Origin: Cyclospora cayetanensis
Lineage: Eukaryota > Apicomplexa > Conoidasida > Eucoccidiorida > Eimeriidae
Direction of reading: 5' to 3'
Length of the DNA: 64,000 bases
Assembly: GCF_002999335.1 (NCBI RefSeq)
Contig: NW_020312303.1
Span: 1-64,000 of the forward strand
This document shows, piece after piece, positions 49,101 through 59,363 of the stretch. A model generated the notes under the pieces. The model was not told where the DNA came from and did no database searches. It was given only the letters and a program-made list of their open reading frames with translations. The position numbers and the translations under genes are program-made. Within the stretch, counting starts at the first letter, position 1; the number at the start of each line of letters is the position of its first letter.

Positions 49101-52100
49101 TGCAAGGAATATATTTGGCTACAAGAACAAGATTGCTAGCGATTCCTCATTCTCAGGATGATTCTCAATGTGCTTCGGCTCTTTGAAGCAGTTGTTGCGC
49201 AAATCTTCAAGCCTGCCCAGGTGACGCTTCTGTGTCTTACTATAAGACCGCTGTCGCCGTTTCCTCACAGGAACGAGAAGTTACCTTCTACAGGCCCCTC
49301 ACGATCTAATATCGTGCTCTAGGACATTTTGTGTTGTTTGCCCTCTATTACGTTTATTGTATTTATTGTTTACGGCCCTTTACTGTATCTTCTTGAAGCT
49401 GCTTAATTCTTGCGATCATATTTTACCTGTGTGTATTTTGTGTAACACTTGATAGCGAATATATGGTACATGTTTTCCGGTCTGCACAAAGTTTTGCGTG
49501 CGAGTTTTTCTTCTTGATGTTCCGCTGGTTTGCAGAATACTGAGGGGAAGGTGGAAAGTTTACTAGAACACTCCCTGGAGGGTGCTTTGGCGTTTGCATT
49601 GCTGTGGGGCGCTGGTGGCACGCTCTCCGCCGCTGAACGGCCCGCTTTTGATGTGGCTTTCCGAAGTCTGCACAGCGGCCAGGTTGATGTTTTGGAGCGA
49701 ATGGGCCTCTTCACCAGCACATCCTCCGAAAAAAATGAAGAGAAACAGCAAACCGTGTCTATACGTCAAGTACGACGATTTAAGCACCATCTTCCCCCAA
49801 CGGGTAGCTGTTTTGATGTATTTTGGGACTTTCAGCAGAAGAAATGGCACTCCTGGTCATCTCTGCCCGTTTTGCCAGATGCGTGGAAGGACCCACTATC
49901 TCGTTTTCACGAAGTGCTCATTGAAACACCAGAAACTGCTTTGTTGGAGTATTTCTTGCAAATCATTGTGGCCAAAGGTTACACACATTTCATGCTAGTG
50001 GGGGAGGCGGGGAGTGGGAAAAGCAAATGTATGCATCATATCTTGCAGCGCATGGCCACGGTGAGCCAGCAACAGTACTTCCATCAGTTGCAAGAGCAGG
50101 GTTTTCCAGTAGTACTCCAAACACAAGGTCCATCCTCAGGTTTAATTCCCGGTGCTACACCAGCATCCACTGTCCAGAACAGCGCCTTAGGTTTTCTCAC
50201 GCTCGGTCTTACCGGAGCGACCGCGCCTCGTGGGCTGCAGCAATGGATAGAAGCCAGACTGGAGAAGTGCCACGGGGCTGTCATGCGCCCTTCTGGATTC
50301 TCACAAGCTGTACTTTTGCTCGATGATGTTCACTTGCCGGAATTTGAAGAATCCGGGGCTCAACCAGCAGGCGAGCAAGTCCGGCAGCTGGTAGAATTTG
50401 GAGGGTGGAATCAACACGGTACCTGGAGGTTTCATCCAATTAAGGGAATAACCATTTCTGCAACCTGCCGTTCCGTGCGACAGCAGCCCCATCAGTATAA
50501 TAAGCGGCTATCTAGACACTTCTTTCCGCTAATGGGAGTACCCTATTCTCCAGAGTCGTTGCAGACGATCCTGCACCAGCTCCTTTTACTGCGTTTTGGA
50601 AAGTGCGCGGATACTGTAGTGGATGGACTTAACAAAGTCGCACTTCTAACTAGGCGGTTGTACACAAAGGTGCAACAACTATTGCCCCCACAGCCATCTC
50701 GCTGGATGCACCACTGGACTCCAAGAGACTGCTGGAGGGTTGTACAACGGCTAGCATTCTTGAACAATGTGAACTCGCATACTCAAATACTATGTTGCTG
50801 GCTCCATGAAGTGCGGGCAGTCTTCGAAGACAGAATAGCGGCCCTAACCGACGTGGACATCCTCTCAGCCGCCATTGGGGATGTTTTAAAAGATACTTTT
50901 CACATTACCATAGCCGATTTGGAACCTGCAGTGCAAAGCCCTTTGATTTTCGCCTTTAGCAAATCTGAAGTGAGGCGGGCAGCAACGGACGATGGAGAAG
51001 CAGCTGCAGTGGGCTTCACATTAAACTGTCGGGTGTACGGAAGAGTCACACTTTTGGAGGCACACCAGCTCTGTGCAGCTGGACTTGAGCAGTATTCCCT
51101 GCTGTACCCCAAGGACCCACTGAATCTCGTGCTCTTCTCTCATGCTGTGGAGCACGTAGTGAGATGTATGAATACCCTCCTCCATCCCCAGGGGCACCTG
51201 TTGCTTCTTGGGATTGGTGGATCTGGGAGGCGATCGTCAGCTCGCCTCGCCGCATTCCTAGCAGGCTTTGAGACTGTGGAGCTGCATGGTCAGGTCCAGT
51301 CTCCTTCACTTGTTGACTGGCAACAAGACTTGAAGCGCATCATATGGGCAACTGGAGTTCTTAAAAAGCATCTGTTATTGCTAGTTTCGCCCGAATATCT
51401 GGAAGATAAGGAAATTGCCCTAGACCTTTGCACCCTTCTCCAGCTCCGAGAAGTGCCGGATGTTTTGGCGGCTGATGAAAAGGTTGTCCATCTCTTATCC
51501 AGCTCTAATAACTAATGGCGCCTATCCTAAGATTTACCGTAATGACAAGACAAATACTACCTCGACTGAATCCTTTGAACCCTTCTAGCTACGCCTGTGC
51601 TCTAGCGAGCCTTCCGATTGGCTGAAGGCGGGCACTGTGACGCTAATCACTATTTTCTCAAGCAGTACGTCAATTTTTTCTGCACTTCACCCTTTTTCAG
51701 GCAGAAGCCCTTACTGCCTTACGCAGCAAGATCTCCATCGGGTCAGCAGCGGGTAGCGGAGAACTAGACGCTGATGAGAAGGGCGAAAGCATGACTTCCA
51801 CTTCAAACCCGAACATGGAGCTATTGGCTACAGAGTGCAGGCAGCGCCTCCGTGTCTGTACGTACCTCAGCCCTAGTGACCCCCAGACCCAGATGCTACT
51901 GAGGAGGTTTCCTGCTCTAACTGGCTGCTGCACGGTAAACTACTTCCGGAGGTGGTCCGCTGAGGCTCTTCACTCTGTTGCTAGACAAAAGCTTCAGGTG
52001 GCGTGTACTGCACTTCAGCAGCAGGAAGCAGTTACAATATCCAGTTGTACGACTCCCAACAAAGACGCAACCCAGCAAGGAGACTCGACAGAGTCTTCTT

Positions 52101-55100
52101 CATGCACTGATCTGGAAACGAGGCTAGAAAAGCTTTGTGTAGCTTGTACTAGTATTTTCGAGTCAACAGAGACTGTTGCCGAGCTTTACCGGAACGAGCA
52201 ACGGCGCTTCTTCTATGTGACACCTGCCTCTTTTCTTCGCCTCCTAAATACTTTTTGTTACTCATCTATTAAACAATCCGATTGTCAGCAGAATCAGCAG
52301 CACCGTTACAACCTTGGCCTACAAAAGCTGCGAGAAGTGAGCGCCTTAGTAATCGAAATGCAGCACCAGCTGCAAAAGCTTCAGCCAGAACTTGAGACGG
52401 CAACAAAGGAAGCTGAGGAGCTTAGGAGGGTGCTAGCCATCAAGCAGGATCATGTCGCTGTGGCTTTGGTAAGCTTACAGGGATCGCGGGATCGCCCAGA
52501 TGTAAAACGCTCTGGTCGCAATTGGTTAAGCCATTATGCAGCGGCTTACGGCGTTGAGAATTGAAAAGGTACTTCTACGATGCCGACCTGCTCATCCTGT
52601 CATATGCTGGCGTATACTTTAGGGGCTTGTAGAGACCCAAGAAAAGGAGTGCAAAAGCCAGGCTGACGCAGTTGCACTAATTGAACGTGAGTGTACAGAC
52701 CAACTAGCTGAAGCCACGTCTCTATTGTTGGCAGCAGAGGAAGAACTTAAGATGCTTAGTAAGGCAGATATTACCGAATTGAAGAACATAAAAACTCCTC
52801 CTGCGGGTGTGGTAAAAGTGATGGAGGCTACAAGCAAGCTGTTAGGAGTACGGCCAGTATTCGTCCAGAGTGTGCCTAGGCAGTCCCGGCAGGCCGACTA
52901 CTGGCAAACGGGGAAAAAGTACCTGCTCGAGAATAGCCACTTCCTACAGCTTCTTTTGAACTTCGACAGAGAATCCGTTGCTAGAAATGTTATTGCAGCG
53001 GTAGCGCAGTATGAAGATGATGCAGACTTTGATCCAGAAGCCATCAAGAAAGCATCTTTGGCAGCCAAAAGTCTGTGCCTCTGGGTAAAAGCCCTGATTG
53101 CGTACGATAGGGCTAACCGCTCTGTAAAGCCACGTCGAGTAGCGCTGCAAAAGGCCCAGTCCGAGCTCCAGCTTGCAGAAGCCTTGCTAACTGATAAAGA
53201 GAAGGAATTGTTGCGTACTCAACAACATGCCGAAGAGCTCTACAATCAGTACCAGCAGGCCCTTCAGCACTTAGAGACGATTCAGAACAAAGAATACACG
53301 TTTAGAAAGCGCCTTACTGTTGCAGAAAAGATAATTTCTGCCGTGGGTGGTGAACAAGCTCGGTGGACTGAAAAGCTTGGCATTATTAAGGTAGCACATG
53401 TTCTATCCCATTAACTCGAGATCATTCTGCCACCTGCCTGATCACCCCAAGCCGGAATCCTAGAGCCCTAAAATCTACTCAACATAGCAGTGTATACAGA
53501 GGCATAACATTTAGCCAGTGAACAAATCTTTTCGTCGATCATGTAAACAGTAATCCGCTTTCGATCAATTACAGGTTAGACTGAGGGCTTTGCTTACCAC
53601 CTTGCATTGTGCCTCGATGTTCAGAATCAAATGCTGTGCATAGCTGGGGACGCTGCACTGGGCGCAGCGCTGATAGAATTTGGCGGTGCTTTCCACCCAA
53701 CCTATAGAGCTAAGTGCCTTGACATCTGGAAAAAGGAGTTGGAAAAGTGTGGCCTGAAAAACACACGCGGTTATTCCCTTGAGCAAGCTTTCGCTAGCCC
53801 ACAAGAAGCGCAACACTGGATTTTGCAGGGCCTGCCCAGCGACCAATTCTCTATAGAAAATGCCGTTATCGCTCTCAACGCGCAGTTTTGCCCTATGCTG
53901 ATAGATCCCCATCAGCAGGCAGCCGAATGGCTCGCCCATACGTTTTCAGACATGACAGTCCGTCAAAAACATCCCTCCTTGCGCAGTTCAAACAGCCAGT
54001 ACACTGCTCTCATAGCACTCTTTGGGTGGCGATATTTATGCAAGGTACGTAACCGAATCCGTTGTGACTGGATCAGGTACTACGAGCGCAAGAGCCACAG
54101 TTCACGAGATCCCTGCAGCTTCTGCTGCAACACGGTGCTGTGGTAGTCCTTGAATGCTTTTCTGAGAGACTGGAGCCAGCACTGAGCCACATTCTGAAGT
54201 GGCAAAAACAAAGGCAGATACACTTACCATGCGGCGATGTCCTGTACCATTGTACAACCTTCTCTTTGTTGGGAGGGGGGCCCCCCTCCACTGTGGATCT
54301 CGGGAGTATGACAGTCGATGTGCACCCAAGCTTTCGCTTATTGCTCAAGACCCCTCTGAACGCACCACGCTTCTCCCCAGAGTTATGCTCTAGACTGACC
54401 CTGATCGATTTTTCTGTTGGACTCAAAGGGCTAGAGCAGCGCCTACTTCAGCTGGCACTTCAAGTTGCTGCCCCAGATACCCACACGACATGTCTGAGAC
54501 TGCTTCACCAGGAGGCGGAAATGCGTGACCAGCTTAGTGCCGCGGACTATAGCATGCTTGAAGCCCTGAGAAACGCAAAAGTAGGCATACCTTCACACTG
54601 CAACACCCGGAGCGCCCCCCCTTCCCCCAATCCAGCATCTGTAACACATCCTCATGCCTTGGACGAGAGGCAGCAAAGCCTTTATCTCGGCAGGCCACAA
54701 AACTCGAGCCCACTAGACAGCGTATATTTTATTAGATTATATGAGTGCCTTTTTGAAGTAGCTGGTCACAGAATCGCCTCACACTCGCTTCTTTGTATTC
54801 GCTTCCGTTTTCAATGCATATACTCTCGAACACCCATTTGAATATGACTGCATACTCACAGGGGGACATATTGGAGGACGCAGAGTTGCTCTGCACACTT
54901 CGACATGCAAAAGTTGTAATTGAAAACTGTAATGAAAGGCTCCACGAACAGAAGACTGCCCAGGCAGCTGCCGAAAACACGCTGTCGCTTTATTACCCAG
55001 TAGCTCGTCGTGCAGCCGGCCTCTTTCAAGTACTGCAGCGGCTCGAAAGTGCACATCCAATGTACCTCTTCAGCGTCCATATGTTTCAAAAATGTTTCGT

Positions 55101-58100
55101 CGAAGCAGTCATGGTATAGCATAAAGATAAAATGATAGGCAAAACTAACACTGCTGAATCCTAGCACGTTTTCTCCTATAGTATATGTTGATCCATGCGC
55201 ACTACAGATCACCTGCTTAATGTGTGGCAAAACGTTAGAATGTAGCAAAGGGCACCTCGGCTTGTTGTGTCTTTCAGGAAAGCTTAGGCCAGTCAAATGC
55301 CACTGCACGGCAGCTCAATGCTTTTACGCATACAGCTGACTTAGTGGAAGCAGCGATACGAAGAATATATCGAAGTATCTATCCTTGCCTCTTTGAGAAA
55401 CACAAGCCCCTTCTCCCAGTCCTCCTGGCATTGCAGTCCATTCAAATGAAAGGCTCAGCAACACCTGAAGAAATTCAGCAGCTATTTGCACCTGTAGTTG
55501 GGCAGCAATTGGCTGGAGTGAGCCCTGAAGAGTCACGTGAAGACTCAATAGCGTTCCCAGAAGTCCCAGACATAGCGTGGCCCACAGCCAGCTCTCGCGA
55601 AAAACTAAAAGATTTGCAGCTTCTTGGCGAGCCATTTCTATCCGTTGTATCGTCTATGTCACAACGCAATAAGGATTGGAAAAGCGCTCTATGCTGTGCA
55701 AACCCGTTAGCTACTGAATGGCCAGAACAATGGAATGGGCGGTTGTCACTGCTGCAACGGACGCTCTTGGTGCAGTGCGTAAGGCCAGAATACCTGTGTA
55801 GCTGCCTTATGCAGCTGGCAGAAGCTGAATTGGGCACATTTGTACACAATCCTGAGCCGTTGGGACTGGGAGAAGCCCTGGAGTCAGTCGGATCGAGGAC
55901 ACCGCTCCTAATCTTTTCCGCCGCTGGGATGAATCCCCAAACCGCCCTTCTACAGCAAGCGGAAGTCACACACATGCGTACAAAGTTCGTTACAGTGGCT
56001 CTGGGCAGGGATCAAGCACCAAAGGCAGTATTCGGTCAGAACAGAGCTCCTGCACTGGCTTAAGTAGTATAATACCTACCCTAACATGCGCAAACGCCTT
56101 GCATATGTATTCAAACCAAAGGTGCTGCACCTTACTTTTGCTCACGTCTGATCAAAACCGTTTTGCACAGTATATTTGCTTTTGCTCGCAAGGCAACCGC
56201 ATATGTATATGGCTATTATACCCCAACTGGTGGAAGTTCAACCCCTATGTTCGCAGCGATTCGCAGCGGAGTCGAAAATGGCCACTGGGTGCACTTGCAA
56301 AATTGTCACCTTCATCTGGGTTTCCTGAAGGAGCTGAGTGTCATAGTCTCAGATTTGGCGACGCAAAATCCACACAAAGATTTTCGGTTGATCTTGAGTG
56401 CTTTTCCATGCGATGGCTTCCCCACTTCAATCCTCCTCGTACGTTCTCTCCAGCGGCCTCCCAGATGTACATGCAAAGCAAGTACATGTGTGCTGTGATT
56501 ATCTTTTCATTCCACACTAGTTATCTGTCCAGAACAGTTTTTAGCTTGAAGGCATTCATCATGTAGAACCTGAGGTCCTCATAGCTCCAGCCAATCTCAC
56601 TGCTCACTTGTTTCTTCTTACGGCTGCGAATTGTTTTACGTAAATTCAGAGGAGCCAAAAGCTGGCATACGAGCCACCTCGAGGACTGAGACAGAGTTTG
56701 CAAAGCATTTACACCGAAGCAGTTCCAGCATGGATAGTATGCATTCTTGCTCTGTAACCTACTTGCCGCAGATATCTGTTCCATTTTAGGGAAACTGCCC
56801 TTTGCAGGAGGACTCTTTCGAAAGTTATGTTGCTTTCTGTGGAACTGCTTGTGGTATTGAATAAAGACAAAGAAATGTGACCTATAGCCTGACACCTGCA
56901 TACCCTGCATACAAGCAAAGCGTTCGTCGCTTCGGCTCAAAAAAGCGTTGTATAATGATGCGCTTGGTGTTTTAGGATACGCACATTCATGCCGATATGC
57001 TGAGGCCAGTGGTCTATCGGCTTTGCCTGCTTCACGCGTTGCTGCTCGGCCGTCGGCGTTTTGGCGCACTGGGCTGGGCGTCCCCCCTGGATATTTGTGC
57101 GAATGACTTGGCGATTTCGCTGCAGCAGCTTGAGACTGCATTGCCGAAAGGTGAATTGCAGCTCGCACCGTGGAGTTTCTTGCAGCATATGGCCTCAGAA
57201 ATCAACTACGGAGGCAGGGTCACCGATGAGCGAGACCGGTAAGCTATAGCAACGTTTACTGAACCCTGACCCGCACCCCGACCAAATCCTATGCATTTAC
57301 GTTTTGTCATGCGTGATCGCTGTTCCCCTACCGTGCATGGATGTCAGTGTCTTTTAGGAAGAACGGAGGCGCATTGAGGAGCGATCTCCTCAGGAGCGTG
57401 AATCATGACATTGGTCTATTTGCTTTGCTTTAGGCAGCTGCTTCGTTATTTGTGTCATGAAGCTCTTTCTGAAGACGGGTTGTGGCGGCAAACCGGGCCC
57501 TCATGCTTAGACGCCTTTAAAGCACCTGCAGCCAATCTTACCTGTGCTGAAATTCTCGCGCAAATCAAAATGCTTCCCGTCGAAGAGGAACCGCAGGTCA
57601 ACATACTTAAGAGGCCAAAATTATTGCTAATGCACAGTTAATCAGAGCACTGCTATATTATAAGCAGTGTGATACAAAGAGTCTTTTATAGGCTAAAGTG
57701 CTAAGCTCCATCGCTTTGACATTGAACAATCCAAGAAGCTTGCATGTAGGCTTGACGGTGAAATACAGCAGCACAGGTAGAGATTGCCATACTTTCACAG
57801 TGTTGTTGCAATTTTATGCAGATTTTTGGATTGCAAGCGAGTGCTGAAATCGCCGTCGCTAGTGCCGAGTCTTTAGAGATTCAACAGCGTCTAATGGCTA
57901 TACACCACAAGCAGCATGCGAGCACCCCGTTTGACACAACGCCTTCAGGAATAGAGAGCAGCAGCGAGGTTAGGGAGCGTGCTAGTGTCCTACTTGCTCA
58001 GCTGCCTCCGATCTTTAACCTGGAGGACGCTGCAGCTTTAAGGAGCCATTCATACGAAAACGCTATGGATACAGCGTTGCTCCAGGAATTAACGCGTTAT

Positions 58101-59363
58101 AATGCTCTAATTGCCATTACAAAAAAAACTCTTCAAATCCCCCAGGTGACACCGATATCGTAAAAGTAGATAACTGTTAGACACAGACTCTGCTTCCTAT
58201 TTCGTGCATAGTTCGCTGTGTAATATGCACTAGAGCACTCCCGGGTAGAACAGCATTGTCATGCTACAACTTCCTGCAGTGATCTTTTGGCTTTACAGGA
58301 CGCAGCTGATGGAGTGGTAGAATATACAGACGAAGTCCAGAACGTACACCATTGTATTAGACAGAATCGCGTGCCACAAATCGTTGCAGCAGCGAGCTAC
58401 CCGATGGCATTTGGTCTGGCTGCATGGATGGCCAATCTCAAAAAGCGTGTGGCTTTCATAAAGCTGTGGCTGCGCGGCCCACCTCCTAAACCATTTTGGC
58501 TCCCTGGCTGTTTTAACGCCAGAAGCGTGTGTACGGCAATCCTGCAACAGTTTTCTAGACATGAGGGTCTTAAACTAGATGCTGTAGGCTTCAACTTCTC
58601 TGTACTACCCGATAGCGCACGCGAATCTAGTTCAAGTACCACCGATAAAGCGATGCAGGCTGCCGAGGTTTCCGCATCGCATTTTTCACATGATGTTTCG
58701 GGGCTTTTTCTACACGGCGCAAGCTGGTCATCCGAGGACAAGGTAAAGCTAGTGTAGAGAAATCACGAGGACCAATTCGCTCTGACGCCTAGTGCTACTG
58801 AGTAAACATTTCCACAGAATGAAGCGCGCTAGGTGAAAACCAAGCTTGGTCAAAAAGTAGAAAATAACACTGATGCTGACACTACTGTACTTGTCCTTAC
58901 CTGTACGTTTGGGCTGCTTCTAATTGCAGTGAAATCGGAGTATTAGCAGCCTGTGGTTATCATTACATGTGTTCATAAACTTAGGCACTAGTAAACCAAG
59001 ACTACTGCGAACTTTTTTCACCATTGCCGCTATTACGATTTCAACCAGTGTCTCTCGACCGTGTCATTCGCCCCCCCAAATTCTACAGTTGCCCACTGTA
59101 CAGTAGTTCAAGACGAAGCGGAATACAGACTGCAGCTGGTAAGTGTTTCCTTGAAAGGTCAGCTTTTTCAACTCCTGGACAGCGGTCTGTTCGCACAGCA
59201 TGTTGCAACTAGGCTTTGCTTTGACGTGGTGGAATTTTTATGGATTCTGTCAGGCTCATTTTCCAGCTTTATTCTCTATATTCCGCTTCCCATTCTGGAG
59301 AAGGACTCACAAGCAACTTGGGCAAAGCGTGGTGCAGCACTTGTGGGTCAATTGGACGAATGA
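38234..59363 (+). CDS. DNAH1: Axonemal dynein heavy chain, DNAH1-like (about 30 exons)
   Basis: A giant inner-arm flagellar motor subunit. Exons: 38234-41278, 41492-41557?, 41671-41829?, 41868-42394, 42468-42535, 42873-43570, 43838-44104, 44346-45446, 45619-45840, 45945-46712, 46993-47097, 47272-47679, 47901-48380, 48638-48984, 49157-49220, 49536-51482, 51701-52468, 52623-53390, 53580-53957 (or 54044), 54077-54580, 54862-55113, 55278-56034, 56257-56438, 56650-56736, 56976-57238, 57434-57596, 57822-58145, 58299-58742, 58985-59138, 59254-59363. Phases agree from 41,868 to the stop. All dynein parts are present: tail, linker, six AAA modules, stalk with microtubule-binding domain, and C-terminal domain. 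The tail motif DFDVPEDY and C-terminal WAKRGAALVGQL fit DNAH1; other single-headed inner-arm types are possible. The product is about 5,100 residues, longer than human DNAH1 (about 4,300), mainly through the N-terminus. The AAA1 Walker B is atypical. Confidence 0.92.
40141..44104 (+). other. Dynein tail (DHC_N1-type region)
   Basis: Begins with DFDVPEDYGEACPQALLQRC and includes CRVLRYESDSRKFEV (the DNAH1 'LDYDEEKKLYLV' equivalent), RRLALRFRFETPQLHKQRL, LNRFNIMLQSDLLSF, LLRQALETMIEAVGTI and LHKAEGIFGL. These fit the tail of single-headed inner-arm dyneins. Exon joins between 41,279 and 41,867 are uncertain: 41,492-41,557 and 41,671-41,829 keep the frame but match the family poorly. Confidence 0.72.
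44346..45840 (+). other. Dynein linker domain (DHC_N2)
   Basis: Two exons. Motifs in order: SFQKLLPLIKSLTHPSFQAK and HWQELGALL (the conserved 'P-I--L--P-M--RHW'), SWAYLVPIFDYPEIQQNLGK ('W-YLEPIF---DI--QLP-E'), FLDTKRLAFPRFWFCCNEEL ('YLE-KR--FPRF-F-S-DEL'), LLGPHIQKCFEGI, then ILQQQLPQLVKDL. The linker rearranges in the power stroke. All landmark motifs are intact and the 172-nt intron between the exons keeps phase 0. Confidence 0.85.
45945..47679 (+). other. Dynein AAA1 (main ATPase site), atypical Walker B
   Basis: Contains RLVVTPLTERCYRTL, Walker A GLAGTGKTET (46,359-46,388), VFNCNEGLDATAV, then WCSFGEFNRLELDVLS where 'CFDEFNR' is expected: the Walker B Asp is Gly (GGC at 46,515-46,517) and Glu is kept. 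The sensor loop reads INLGYAGQSIIPDTLK instead of 'MNPGYAGRTELPDNLK', so Pro and Arg are lost. After a GC-AG intron comes ALFRPCTMMIPD, and the small domain has HYDFGMRAV. The Asp and Arg changes could lower or alter ATP hydrolysis at the site that normally drives the motor. Confidence 0.85.
46713..46992 (+). other. GC-AG intron in the dynein gene
   Basis: The exon ends after DTLK and the intron opens GCAAGC instead of GT. The acceptor TTCAG at 46,988-46,992 is followed by ALFRP. Joined at these borders the product keeps the strongly conserved 'DNLKALFRP' motif exactly in frame, and no GT donor nearby gives the right phase. Confidence 0.8.
47901..49900 (+). other. Dynein AAA2
   Basis: Walker A is LVGASATGKTATVKC (about 47,939-47,983, GxxxxGKT intact). 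It is followed by an insertion of about 60 polar residues (GENEKCETTQ...), then VKELYGSFDSKTHEWKSGAL (family 'LYGEFD--THEW-DG'), IVLDGPVDV, and in the next exon VECLNSVLDENKKLCLTSGE and CASPAAVSRCGIVYI, all standard AAA2 landmarks. The helical end of AAA2 crosses a small 64-nt exon (49,157-49,220) into the exon starting at 49,536. Confidence 0.85.
49960..51482 (+). other. Dynein AAA3 and start of AAA4
   Basis: AAA3 has Walker A FMLVGEAGSGKSKCM (about 50,000), Walker B VLLLDDVHLPEFEESGAQPA ('FIDDLNMP---GAQPP' in the family), and GGWNQHGTWRF. The sensor region reads ISATC, less conserved than usual. AAA4 starts with LLLLGIGGSGRRSSARLAAF (about 51,200), the usual axonemal 'GVGGSGRQS' P-loop with Arg in place of Lys, then DWQQDLKRIIWATGV and LREVPDVLAADE. 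All of this is in one 1,947-nt exon with no stop. Confidence 0.85.
51701..53390 (+). other. Dynein AAA4 end, stalk and microtubule-binding domain
   Basis: LRRFPALTGCCTVNYFRRWS matches 'RQFPSLVNCCTIDWF-EWP'. RFFYVTPASFLRLLNTF ('YVTP-SYLELL') marks the start of the stalk. A coiled coil follows (VIEMQHQLQKLQPELETATK), then, across a 154-nt intron, DITELKNIKTPPAGVVKVME and DYWQTGKKYLLEN, the microtubule-binding head. The returning coil carries LTVAEKIISAVGGEQARWTE. Confidence 0.88.
53580..59363 (+). other. Dynein AAA5, AAA6 and C-terminal domain
   Basis: AAA5: GLPSDQFSIENAVIALNA, FTRSLQLLLQHGAVVVLECF, DVHPSFRLLLKTPLNAPRFS, LTLIDFSVGLKGLEQRLL. AAA6: IYPCLFEKHKPLLPVLLAL, GHWVHLQNCHLHLGFLKEL and FRLILSAFPCDGFPTSIL, then YEPPRGLRQSL and SEINYGGRVTDERDR. 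C-terminal domain: IFGLQASAEIAVASAES, FWLPGCFNARSVCTAILQQF, VSGLFLHGASW, FYSCPLYSSSRRSG and WAKRGAALVGQLDE before the stop. Each exon joins in phase; the intron before 54,077 has two possible donors. The C-terminal extension is of the normal axonemal kind. Confidence 0.88.
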
